The notes under the pieces were generated by a model, which ran no database searches, was not told the DNA's origin, and saw only the letters and a program-made list of their open reading frames with translations. A DNA stretch of 64,000 nucleotides from Ditylenchus dipsaci. Taxonomy: Eukaryota; Nematoda; Chromadorea; Rhabditida; Anguinidae. Within the stretch, counting starts at the first letter, position 1; each line of letters opens with the position of its first letter. The translations under genes and the position numbers were made by a program. This document shows, piece by piece, positions 51,932-64,000 of the stretch. The DNA lies in contig SADC01001176.1 of assembly GCA_004194705.1 (NCBI GenBank), forward strand, positions 310,001 through 374,000, written 5' to 3'.

Positions 51932-52448
51932 CAGGGTGGCGCAAAAAAAATTAAGTACGTATACCCTTGCCCGGTCGGTTTCCGATTTTTGGGTGGCAAG
52001 CCCTCGGAAACCTCCTCAACAATGCTGGCTGTGATAAAGAGACGACACAAAGCTCCTATGTGGCTGAACCACTGCCATCGATTTTCCTGGGGAAATCGAT
52101 GTGGCAAGGAGGGTCACTACGCATTTGGGCACATCGCATTTGGACACCCGCATTTGGGCCCCGCATTTGGGCACCGCATTTGGGGCCTGATTTAAAAATT
52201 CCATATTTTGAAATAATTAATAAAAATTATCCAAAACTGCATTAAACACTTATCAACAGAAGCAACGATAGCACGCCGGTGAGAGAAACTGAATAAAACA
52301 GTAAACAATTGACAAATTTAAATTTACAATTTATAAAATATGGAATTTTTAAATCGGTGCTCAAATGCGGGTGCCCAAATGCGTAATAACGGCAACGAGC
52401 TACCTACGCAAATTTTTTCAAGTGGCCGCGTTTCAGTGCGTCACCCTG
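51932..52448. mobile_element. MITE-like element, CAGGGTGGCGCA ends (copy C)
   Basis: Duplicate of 26568-27085. Confidence 0.6.
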
Positions 52449-52851
52449 AAGACTAGAATCCTTGTAAACACGAAAATCTGAAATACGAACTAAAAAAAGT
52501 TCCGCAATTTAGAAATGGAATTTTTTTGTCACACACTGAACATTGAAAAAAACCGCCACAATCAGAACATAGTGTCTAGCTCTATTCGGATATTATAAAA
52601 GAATAAAGCCCAATACAACATCGTAGACTAGAAACCCTAGCAGAATCTCTAATCACTCCTTTACATACTCAAAAAGAAAATAGTTCGTCCCTACGGCGAT
52701 CACACTTCCTGATATCGTTAATTAAAAAGCTCCTGCGAGAGCAAGAGAGGAAACAAGTCAACACTGAGTCAACACATTTTATTGTCGAAAAAGAACATGT
52801 GCATACAGTGTGATGAAGAAAGGATCTTGAAGACGAGACCTTTAGACCACT

Positions 52852-54018
<1,167 letters not shown>

Positions 54019-54063
54019 TCAGAGCTAAAAAATTATAATTATTTTGCCATAATAAACAAACGA

Positions 54064-54071
54064 CTTTTATA
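54064..54071 (-). promoter_or_regulatory. TATA box of polyubiquitin copy C
   Basis: Minus-strand TATAAAAG, 73 bp upstream of the ATG at 53991. Confidence 0.55.
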
Positions 54072-54272
54072 ATGCAACATAGCTACGAAAGAATAACAAC
54101 ACAAACTAACGACAGAGCTCATGAAATATCGAGCAAGCAGATTAGATACAAAAAGCAATCAATAACAGATGTGCATAATTTTGGGTTTCTCAGTGAATGA
54201 TTTAGAGGCGCGATTTCAAAGGGCATTTTTCATGTTCATTTGATAAGTGAAACCCTTTTCCTCACCTACAAT

Positions 54273-54542
54273 CAGTGCTGTAAGCGGCACCGGCAGCTCA
54301 CGGCACCGCACCCGTGCTATGAGCTGGTGCCGGTGCCGAAAATTTTTCAGTCGGCACCGTGAGCTGGTGCCGGGTTTTTCGAGGTCGGTGCCGTAACTCG
54401 GCGCGGGTGCCGGAATTACTAAAAAGGAAATTTTTGCCGAAAATTTTTCAGTCGGTACCGTGAGCTCGTGCTGGAGCCTAAAATTTTTTGGTCGGTGCCG
54501 TGAGCTGGTGCCGGTGCCGCAATTCTAAGATTTACAACACTG
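54273..54542. mobile_element. Small hAT-like element (copy C)
   Basis: Duplicate of 39795-40064 with the same ends and flanks. Confidence 0.65.
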
Positions 54543-55191
54543 CTTACAGTATGATGCTATCAGCAAAAATTTAATGAAGGAAAAAGTTTAGCGTAATGTG
54601 GTGGTGTGTGGAAATAAGCCGCATTCATTGTGCATGCTGGTTAACTGTGATTTTTAGAAATAATACTATAGAAAAATTGGACAATATATTCCTGACCGGA
54701 AGTCCGGTAGTAAAAATTCCTGGACAAAGTACTCGCGGACTTTGTGAAAAAATAAAACAAATTTCAAGTCGCTTCCCAGTTTCAGGCTAAATCATTAGAC
54801 AATTCCACGGGCACCAGCAGTATTTTGCTGCAAGTACTGGTGGACCATGACCGTGAGGAACAAGAGAGGAGTTTACCCAACTGCGCAACCAGTCACTACA
54901 CTGCTGTCTTCAACAAAGTGTCCTCCAAACTTCTCGTTGATGAACCGATCAAAGTGCAAAACACTGATCCAGTAAAATATTTTATTGGATTCCAGTCCAA
55001 CTGATTTTTCGGCAATTTTTAGAACAGAGATGTTCGAGTAGTGTTAAATGGAAAACACTCGGATTACTTCCATATATCCCCTTCCAAGGTTAGAGGTAGC
55101 GCTGTGCTGACTTTGCAAGTGCTTAATTCGCAAGCACTTACTTTGCTGGATAACAGGGAACTTCAGTTTCAGGTCAATAATTTTTGGATTA

Positions 55192-55352
55192 CAGTCAAAA
55201 CTCGATATAGCGTAGCGCCTGGGTACCGAAAAAACCTTTAACATATCGAAGGCTACATTATATCCAGGGTATACTACAGTCAGTTTAGGCGCTGGGGACC
55301 GAATAAAGCCTACAATGTATCTGGGGTTACACTATATCGAGGTTTTCGACTG
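55192..55352. mobile_element. MITE with CAGTCAAAACTCGATATAG end (copy C)
   Basis: Duplicate of 40717-40877, TA flanks. Confidence 0.8.
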
Positions 55353-56592
55353 TAAAGTTGATAAAGATGACAAAAGGAAGATTTTGTCCATCTAAATCAC
55401 TGAAAAGTCTTTTCACTGTAATCGGTTTTTCTAGTCCAAAATGTTGAAATTTCCAAACTAGGTTCCGTTAACGAAAACAAGACTGATGTCAAAACACTGG
55501 ACTATATAAAAATACACTCAAAATCCTTTTCAGATACAGTTGCATACCTCTGATGCTGCAGATCCAACCTCCTCTAACTGTTCTCTGACCATTAAGCTGT
55601 TTAACCCAACAGACTACTTGTTCAGCACCCAACCACCCAACTTCTCTGATGAATTTGTGGTTGTTGCAAGTAGCACAGTAAGCTCTAAGGTCCCAGCCCC
55701 ACAGTTCTACAGGGTGGAGTTGGAGGAGAACAGTCCGGCCCAGGTTATTCTGCAATTAAACGTAAGTCAAGTTTGACCATGCTAACTGTCTACTGTTGGT
55801 TGATAGCACTACATGATTTGTAACTCACATTTAGATACCTGACAACGTAAGGATAGAAATCAATGGAGAAGGATCAGAATATTTTGCCATCAACAACAGA
55901 GGTCAGCTAATATGCTTGGAAGCTTTGGATGCGGAACATGGACGCCAAATAGATCTGGATGTGATATTGATGCAGGAGGATGGACATGCAGAGCAGGGGC
56001 AGACTATGCATGTGATTATCGATGTGTTAGACGTTAACGATAATGCCCCACAGTTTGAACAAAGCCACTATAGATTTACTCTGCCTGAGAACAACCAAGG
56101 CTTTTTCCAAGTCAAGGTGGATTTACATTTTCTGATTTAACTATATCAATAGCAAGTGGATAAATGATTGAATTCAGAAAAAGTATGAAGTATCTGAATT
56201 ACAATAATTTGTTTAGAAACGGTCGCCTTTGACTGCTTTATTTATTTATTATTTATTAGAGATTTCAACAACATAAATTTCTATCTAAAGATTTCAAATT
56301 TTTGACAAGGAGAAGAGCATATATTCCGAACTTTGAATCCAGCATAAGTAGAATCATTACCCAATTGCATTTTTCCAATAAAAAGCTTTTTATGTGACAA
56401 ATTTCCCTAAAAAGACTCAATCCCTGGCTCATGTACAAATAAAAAAATCATCTGCAGCTTCAGACAAACAAAAAAGCTGACCACATACATTTATTTACAA
56501 TACAAACAGAAATAATTCAGACAATTATCAAGGATATCTCTTTTCCTACTGTTAATCGTTGACGGTTTGGCTGATCTGATTCTTTCGGCGGA

Positions 56593-56888
56593 TCACTGCT
56601 GCTTTTTCCAGAAAGTCCAAATGGTAGGCGGAGGCTTTTCCTTTTTCTTGAAGACCATATCCAGATAGCGCATCTGCCAGCCAGCCACAAGCGTCACGAC
56701 AATAAACACCACCAAGAAGAGAAGCACGCCCATTTGGAAAAGAAAGCAGGCCAAATTCTAAAATAGAAAAAAACTTGGTGACGTGAAGATGAACATAATT
56801 TAAGAAGTTCTGAAAATTTTCGATCGTATCCACTAAAATTTTATACAGTCAACTTACTACATGCCGGCACTTCCAGTAAACCAGCACA
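56593..56888 (-). pseudogene. Antisense one-transmembrane gene fragment (copy C)
   Basis: Duplicate of 42120-42415: exons 56858-56888 and 56593-56757, polyadenylation signal 56490-56495. Upstream, copy C has about 216 bp more than copy B, beginning with an inverted-repeat segment (ACCCTCG / CGAGGGT, 56937-56993) that looks like a transposon rather than an exon. Confidence 0.45.
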
Positions 56889-59800
56889 CTGAAACAATCT
56901 GATTTGGCTGGCCGGCGAAGAAATTCGAAAGCTTACCCTCGATAAAACCCGCACCCAAGTAAGTCCATAGAGGTGCCGGTTTACCGAGGGTCGACTGTAG
57001 TGAAGGACACTACCACTGAAAAAGCTGCATTCTTGAGCAATTTAAGACAAGCAAAGCGCCAAAATTTTCAAAAAGCATTTTGTTTTTTCAACCTTTTTGG
57101 GTTTTCGCTGTTTCTTATTCTTCTTTATGCAGGGTTCCCAACTGTCCTTTTAAAAAAGATTTGTCCGTTTTTCGGGACCCAAAATCTTTTTTATTTTTGA
57201 AGTTTTTAGTCAAAATATTTTTTTTCGCTCCAAAATAGCAATAAGCACTGGATAAAAGGACCCTTTTACTTCAAAAATAGTCAAAATGTCCTTTTTTACC
57301 CAAATGTCCTCTTTCGAAAATTTTCATTACGAACCCTGTCTTTATGCGAATTTATAGGGATATCGCGTCCGTTTAGCTGCTTTAGCTCTCTCTGACCGAA
57401 TTTTTTTTGCTTCGGTTTTTTTTTGTTTTGTTGTAATTTTGTTGTTAGGACTCTTTTTACGTTTTTCTGTTATAATCAGTTTCATCCCGGTACTGTATTA
57501 ACCCTTATAAGGTTATCATCCAATATCCGACATAACATTTTTAGCTAGTGCGCTTCGACTTTTTTCCTGACCATAGAGTTATCTAAATTTGTTGCAAACG
57601 ATCTATACAATAAACCATAAACTTCCAAAATATACTAGATAAGTTTTGGAAAAATATGGAACTAAGTGGAAATACAGTAAATGACGAGTGCATATATTTT
57701 AGGCTTTCGACGAAGATGAGGAGGAGAACGCGCAACTCTCCTACTCCATAGTCAACGAACAGAACCTCAAAGTCTCTATCACCATTAATAAAGGAACTGG
57801 TGAGCTGACTGTAGGCAAAATAGATGCTGATCTTCTCAAAGCAACTGATGGAACAATTGAGTTCACAGTTAAAGCTTCTGACTATGGAGTGCCACAGTTG
57901 TCAAACACAACCAATGTAGTCATCACTGTGCAGGTGAAATGAAATCTCCAATTCGATTTTTCCACAGCCACTTATAATTTTCAGTCTCAGCGTCTCAACA
58001 ATTCCGGCCCCAAATTTTTGCAGCCCAAGTACGATGTAGTGGTGGAATGTCTACCACCCACAGTCAACTACACACTTCTCACAGTCAAGGCGGTGTCCTC
58101 TCAAGCCGTCAGCAATTCTATCGTGTATATAGTGTCTGAACCAGCGGCTCCCTATTTTTCCATCACCACCTCAGAGGATGGGGCAGGAGAATTGAGGCTG
58201 CTAAAATCACTGCCGGAAACAGCCAACTCAGAGGATGGATTTAAGTTTGAGGTGATCGCCAGGGATGTAAACGACAATAATGAGTCTAGAGTGCCAGTTA
58301 CAGTCTACTTGAAGGCATGTTCAGTGGAATTGAAGTACCAGGCACAGGCGGCGAAAACAGCTGTGTTGCAGAAATTGGCTAATGTTGACAAAAAGATGAC
58401 TGAAGAAAGCTACAGCAAATTTGGTAAATTTAGGTTGAAAAATGGCCGCAGCAGAGTTATTAGACCCTAATTTTGGGACATAGGTTGACCCAGGGTTCGG
58501 AAATTTAGGTACTAATAAAAGCCCTGGCAAAAATAACCGAAAAAGTACTTTATTATGGCCATTTTTGGTGTTAAAAATTTTTTCGCAAAAATTTTTTTAT
58601 AGCCACTACTCGAAACCGAAAATATGACCGCCAAAAATTTCAATATTGAACCAAGCTAATTCAGACACTCAACCTCAGACATTGAATACGAAGTTTGTGC
58701 CCTGGCACTACAACATAGATTTGAAGGAGAACACGCCTGTGGGCACACAGATACTGAAGCTGGAGGTGCCTGAGTTGGCACAAACCGCTTTTGGATTCGA
58801 ACTGATGGAGGAGAACAGCCGGTTGTTGAGGTTGGACAATAATGGCTCCATACTAGTCGCCTCTAAGATAGATTATGAGCTAGAGCAGAGCAAAGAGATC
58901 AAAGCTGATGTATTTGCCATTTCCGACAGGCAACGCCTACATTTTGCCACTGTTAGAGTGCTCATTCAGGTAATTTATTCGTCACGAAAATTTGATTTTT
59001 CGCTAATCGTGTGGAAAATATACTATCCCTACTGATAGACCGAATCCCCAAATATGTAATTTCGAATGTGGTTTTGGAGCCGTATTTTGGTGTAAAAAAC
59101 ACCTGCAGAATCAAAACTCGGCTCAGAAGTAGGGTTGACAAACGCGGAAAAGCTGATTTCGAACGTTTTTAAATTTTAGTCTGACCATGCAAAGTTTTTT
59201 TCTTGGTGATAGCTCGAGCGAAAAATCAAATATGTCAGCTCCATTTTACAACATTGAATGCCCATATTTGAAGGACCATGCTCACGGTGGTCTGGTGGTC
59301 CTTCGCCAATTCAAAAAGTTTTCCTGATCATTGGAATTCCTGATCGTTTTTTATTGAGTTTCCGAACAGAAGACCAATCAAACCGCCGTGAGCATGATCC
59401 TTCGAGAAAAAATTTAATAGCGATTGAAAATCGGCAATTTCGTGCCTGCAAATTTTTTTGCCTTGGAGAAACAATGCAAAATGAGTGCTGCGCCAGCACT
59501 CCTTACGCTGAAGGGGTAAAGTATCAAGAGAGTACTGGGGCTCACTTTCAACTTAGCCTGCCTATCATACTTCCACCAATACCCGATCGGCTCGTAAACA
59601 TCATTTCTCAATTCTGTAAAATAAGGTTATAGCTCTTGCCAAAATACACAGTCTGGCTGTCAAAGCTGATTTCGAACGTTTTTTTGAATGTCACAGAAAA
59701 TTTCGTTTAATAAAAATTTTGACACAATTTTAGGATGAAAATGACAACAAGTGAGTTTTTCCCGTACAAAACTTTTTAATTTGATTAAAAAAGGATTTTG

Positions 59801-60300
59801 TAGACCGCAATTTCGGATTCCCGACAAACACAAAATATTGCTGTCGGAATGGACTGGCGTGGGAACAGTGCTCAAACTGCCCATACCCCTGGCCGAAGAT
59901 GCGGATGGCTCAGATGCCTATTCTACTATTCAGTATTCTCTTGTGGAAGACACACCAGACCACTACTTTGAGATCAACAGCAGCACTTCTGAACTGCGAC
60001 TTGTTCGCAAGCTATTCGTGCCTGAAAATGAGCTGAGATTGAGTATGGAAATTTACTACTGTAACAAATATCTAAATTTTGATAACTCTCGTGATAAAGC
60101 CGCCCCGGCTGTGTTTTTTAATTTTTTGCTTGAAACTTTCAAAATGACTGCAATACTAAGAAAGACCATCTATAAATGTTTTCAACAAAATGTGTTTTGC
60201 AGTGAGAACTATTGTCAAACACTTTTTGATAAGTCGAGTACCTCTAAGAAGCCAACCTCGGGACCGCCCTGGGGTGGCTTTATAGCGGAGTGGCGTTATA

Positions 60301-60647
60301 CAGGGTGTAACTAGAAATGTGGACACTTTTGAACGCCCATGACTTTTTTATAGACCGTTTTTCGAAATTCTGTAACCGGGCATCGATTCAGAATTCGATA
60401 AGAACCTTTTCGGTATGTAATGTCAAAAACACGAATTTTGCTGGGTCCTCACTGTGTATTTGGCCTTGCTTGTCCAGAAGGAATCCACAAACCAGGCCCA
60501 AACCACAAGGAGGACCAATCGAAAATGTTGTTTTCGACATTACATACCAAACAAATTCTTATCAAATTCTAAGTCAATCTGCGATTACAAAGTTATAAAA
60601 GCGCCGTATGGCCATTCAAAAGTGTCCACATTTCTTCAAACATCCTG
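60301..60647. mobile_element. Tc1/mariner-type MITE, CAGGGTGTAACTAG end
   Basis: Left CAGGGTGTAACTAGAAATGT and right inverted end (ACATTTCTTCAAACATCCTG) are flanked by TA. The core AAAACACGAATTTTGCTGGG matches the design of 18282-18620. It separates cadherin exon 15 from the next cadherin-like exon. Confidence 0.82.
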
Positions 60648-61506
60648 TATTAGGAGTACACTTTGTCGTCTTTATCTGCCGACCAACCAAATTTGTGGCG
60701 AAATAGACGGAGTGGGCGCTATAGCAGGAATCAACTGTATTTCAAAAAGCCTCCGAAGTTTCAAAAAAGTACATAATAATTACACAAGTCCTACTTTAGT
60801 TATTAGAGCAACCGACAATTCCGATAATGTTAGAGTCGAAGAGGCACAAAAAATGAATCTGACGCCCCGAAGAATGTTTCAGAAATAAACGTATGGATAC
60901 TTTTTTCTTGCCCCGATAAACGTCCAACCCCTATTATTACAGTTAATTGTGGTTGTGATCAGGCATCTGAAGGATTCTCTGGCCAAAGTTTTGGATGCAT
61001 TGCCGAACAGATTAGTAACCCTTCTTATTTCTAAAATCAAAGCAAAAACACATGAGTAATCGTTATAGGAAGTGTTTGAAGACCAACCAGTAGGAAGTGT
61101 GCTCACTTCGCTCAAGTCAATCCTCCCCAGAGCTTCAAACTAGACATTCGCAACTCCGAGTATTTTGCTGTCATTGAGGATGGGGAGCTGAGATTGGCCA
61201 AATCACTGCATGGGTTTGGCAACCGCACTTTGTGCATTGAGCTGCAGGTAACGTGTCTAACATTGTGTGCAATACAATGGCCAAAAAAATTCAAATAATG
61301 GATAAATAGGGTTTCAAGGGAATCACCCAAAGGACTAGAAATTAAGTCGTGGGATCTTGTTGTGCAATTCGGTCGCAATTAATCGCGAAACGAATTCATC
61401 GCGGGCTGTAGCCCTGACTGCATGAAATTACGTCAAGGAGACAATGACAAAGCAGCGACGCAACGAATAGAAAGATTGCTAAACGCCACTAGTGCTTCGA
61501 AAAATC

Positions 61507-61912
61507 GGGGAGGAGAAGAATGGGTCATTTCAAATTGGGCCAATTCAAATTGGGCCAAGTTCAAATTGGGCCAAGTTCAAATTGGGCCAACTTATTGGCA
61601 ATTTTTTAACTGTTGTTTGATTCAAAATCGTGGCCCATTTTGAAGTTGGCCCAATTTGCATTGGACCAATTTGAAAATGGCCAATTAGAAAATGGGCCAA
61701 TTCGAAATGGCGCAATTTGCATTGGCGCAATTTGAAATGGCCCAATTTGAAAATGGCCTAAATTGAATTGGCCCAATTTGAAATGGCCATTCTTCTCCTC
61801 CCCGTTTTTACTACAAAATCTTTCGGCGACTGTTTTTTGAGAGACAGAAAAAAGTTTTTCGGCAGCAGAAAAAGCTTTGTCTGCTGTTCAAAGCACTGTT
61901 CTTCTCCTCCCC
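61507..61912. mobile_element. Foldback element with 8-bp duplication GAAAAATC
   Basis: Ends GGGGAGGAGAAGAA and TTCTTCTCCTCCCC; target duplication GAAAAATC at 61499-61506 and 61913-61920. The interior is an array of AATTGGGCCAA / TTGAAATGGCC motifs. No ORF. Confidence 0.85.
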
Positions 61913-61920
61913 GAAAAATC

Positions 61921-62409
61921 ACAAACTCCGATTTTACTGATTTGCTTTTTAAAAGTGCGCCCATAAAATAGTTCTTTTTACTGACATTCATGTCAACGCT
62001 GGTACTTCTGTCCTGGAACATTTATGGCTACAATCTAGCCGCTACGTTCATACATCTCGTGGGTATTACCTCTCACGGGTTATAATTCTGACAAATATGT
62101 TTTGTAAACCAGTCAAGATAAACAAAATTTTAGTCCTATGCAGTAAATTTTCTTCCTTGAGTCTACTTGAAAGTCGCAATACAGACCTAGGAGAGGTTTT
62201 CGGACCCTTTCTAGCTGGTCACTCAATAAATTTTGACCCATGACCTGTGGGAAGGATGCATGGAGCCTCAGTGATTGTGTTTTCTACTTTTTGAGCGATT
62301 TATCCGCTTCTATGCTTTCAAATGTTAAGAGGCAAAGAACTTCGAGCACATACTTTTAGGTGACTTTTTCAGAAATTTTTGTGTGCCTCAAAGAAGAAAT
62401 ACGAAAAAG
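61921..62409 (+). promoter_or_regulatory. PSMC3 upstream region with a 3' splice acceptor before the ATG
   Basis: No gene recognised. TGACTTTTTCAG ends at 62372, 37 bp before the PSMC3 ATG, and no matching donor is evident nearby. In nematodes such an acceptor commonly receives a trans-spliced leader. No TATA box is convincing. Confidence 0.4.
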
Positions 62410-64000
62410 ATGACTCTCGGAATCGAGAATATGGAAGTTGATCAGCAGGTGGGTTCAATTGTGTGCATTTTTATTATTGGCGTCAAAATATTGTATAACA
62501 TTTTCAGTTGGATCCAGAAATTATGAAGATGAACGCTAACGAGTTGCGACTCCACACAATGATGGTTTGCGAAGAAATGGGCGTGATCCGAAATGAAATC
62601 AATCGAATCAACTACGAACTGCAGCACATGAACACAACCATCGCCGACAACGAGGATCGCGTCAAGGTAGGAAAATAATGTTCCGGTATCATTTTCATGG
62701 TTTTTGCTTTTAAGGAGCACAGACATCTGCCTCACCTCGTGTCATCAATCATCGAAGTTCTTGAGCTGGAGCAAACTGAACCCGAAGAGGGCGCTAATGT
62801 TGATTTGGATGCTCGCAAAACAACCGTGAGTGATTTTTCGGTTTACATCAATTTGTAAAAGCCCAATTTTCAGTGTGCTGTCATCAAAACCTCGACACGT
62901 CTTACAATTTTCCTTCCGTCTATTGGCCTGGTGGATCCCAAGCAACTCAAGCCGGGCGATTTGGTCGCTGTACACAAGGTGATCATCGTTATTGGTCGCG
63001 TGTGCCGATTACCTTTTTGTGTTTCAGGAGACGTACCTGATCTTGGAAAAGTTGCCTGAAGAATATGACACTCGTGTGAAGGCCATGGAAGTGGATGAGC
63101 GACCTACGGGTGATTTCTTAGTCTTGCAGCTTTTCGCCTCGTTCACCACTTAATTTACAGAACAATACACTGACATAGGAGGATGCGACAAGCAAATCAC
63201 CGAAATTGTCGAAGCGATCGTTCTGCCTTTGACGCACAAAGAGAGATTCGACAAACTGGGTATCCATCCGCCGAAAGGAGTTCTGATGTACGGCCCTCCT
63301 GGTATCTTATTACTTACTCTTTGGCCTTTATAGACTACATTTAAAAGTTCAGGTACTGGAAAGACGATGATGGCTCGAGCAGTGGCCGCGCAAACCAAAT
63401 CGACGTTCCTCAAGTTGGCTGGCACTCAGCTTGTTCAGATGTACATCGGAGATGGTGCCAAATTAGTGCGGGATGCGTTTGCTTTGGCCAAGGCGAAGGC
63501 ACCTACCATAATTTTCATCGATGAACTGGATGCAGTCGGTGAGTGGTGCCTTAGTGCTTTTCGCGAACCATAATTGATTTTTAGGTACGAAGCGATTTCC
63601 GTCTGAGAAACAGGGAGACCGTGAAGTCCAGAGAACGATGATGGAGTTGCTTAATCAGATGGATGGATTTCATCCGAATGACAATATCAAGGTTGTTTTC
63701 TGAGTGATATAGAGTGATATTACGAAGAATAATATAGGTAATTGCTGCTACGAATCGGATTGATGTGCTAGATCCGGCCTTGCTGCGTTCCGGAAGACTG
63801 GACCGTAAAATTGAGCTGCCAGCGCCGGATGAGGATGCTAGAGGTCGTATTATGCAAATTCATTCGCGTAAGATGAACATGAGGTTAGCCAGTTACTACT
63901 GTGTTATCGCGCATTTCACTGTCATTTTTATTTCAGCAAAGGGGTCAACTTCGAAGAACTCGCACGCTGCACAGATGATTTCAACGGTGCCCAGTGTAAA
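62410..64000 (+). CDS. PSMC3: 26S proteasome regulatory subunit 6A, Rpt5 ATPase, 5' part
   Basis: AAA ATPase of the proteasome base ring that unfolds and threads substrates. Exons: 62410-62448, 62508-62666, 62715-62825, 62874-62978, 63028-63109, 63161-63301, 63353-63538, 63585-63691, 63738-63883 and 63937 onward, truncated by the window end. Visible in order: N-terminal coiled coil ([20 protein letters not shown]); OB-type region ([20 protein letters not shown]); linker [15 protein letters not shown]; Walker A GPPGTGKT, split by the exon 6/7 intron; pore-loop [17 protein letters not shown]; Walker [12 protein letters not shown]; second region of homology [20 protein letters not shown]; and [11 protein letters not shown]. 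The EVDERPTEQY linker and [14 protein letters not shown] are Rpt5 characteristics. Start chosen at ATG 62410 ([13 protein letters not shown]), which follows a splice acceptor by 37 bp. Introns are 46-64 bp. Confidence 0.97.

Noticed and set aside
60880..61120. Additional cadherin 3' exons or a Cys-rich (EGF-like) exon (NCGCDQASEGF)
   Set aside because: An acceptor (CTATTATTACAG) is present, but two frames are equally plausible and neither shows a firm motif, so no exon was called.
61980..62090. Short hydrophobic frame MSTLVLLSWN before PSMC3
   Set aside because: Only about 30 codons, with no splice sites or recognisable similarity.

Overview
The window is eukaryotic, from a small-intron invertebrate and most likely a nematode. 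Introns are often 45-60 bp and mostly end in TTTTCAG or TTTTAG. Ubiquitin carries Ala19, as in Caenorhabditis. Most non-coding space is foldback elements and MITEs. The species cannot be named from the sequence.

Layout, left to right. 1-1792: repeats (probably intron) followed by the 3' half of a RacGAP1/CYK-4 gene (1793-4403, +). 4404-12361: a transposon-rich intergenic block holding a 3.0 kb terminal-inverted-repeat element with a perfect 9-bp target duplication (7158-10141) and a hAT element with perfect 8-bp duplications (10256-11959) that contains a second hAT element (10744-11306). 12362-16451: a complete 21-exon DNAJC2/zuotin gene (+). 16452-17807: repeats. 17878-60224: three head-to-tail copies of an approximately 18 kb unit. 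60225-61247: unique downstream cadherin exons broken up by transposons. 61248-62409: repeats and the PSMC3 promoter. 62410-64000: the 5' part of PSMC3/Rpt5 (+), running off the window.

The triplicated unit carries a cadherin-family gene (+). A polyubiquitin gene sits antisense inside its intron 6, and a fragment of a one-transmembrane protein gene sits antisense inside its intron 10. Copy A (17878-29318) lost exons 7-14 and most of exon 15 in a deletion that starts inside a hAT-like terminal repeat. Copy B (29319-47402) is the fullest, with a 15-exon open frame of about 1015 codons, but a MITE supplies its stop codon. Copy C (47403-60224) lost part of exon 3 and all of exons 4-6, yet alone continues into the 3' exons. 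As assembled, no copy encodes a complete transmembrane cadherin, and only copy B has an undamaged polyubiquitin frame (two units). The copies carry different transposon insertions, so the window supplies its own empty sites for two elements.

The unrelated genes are ordinary housekeeping genes: cytokinesis GAP, ribosome-associated J-protein, ubiquitin and proteasome ATPase. The novelty lies in the architecture: the tandem array with copy-specific damage, a polyubiquitin gene with an intron at the same codon of every unit, a 17-nt microexon encoding a cadherin calcium motif, and transposon insertions that duplicated a splice acceptor and created a stop codon.
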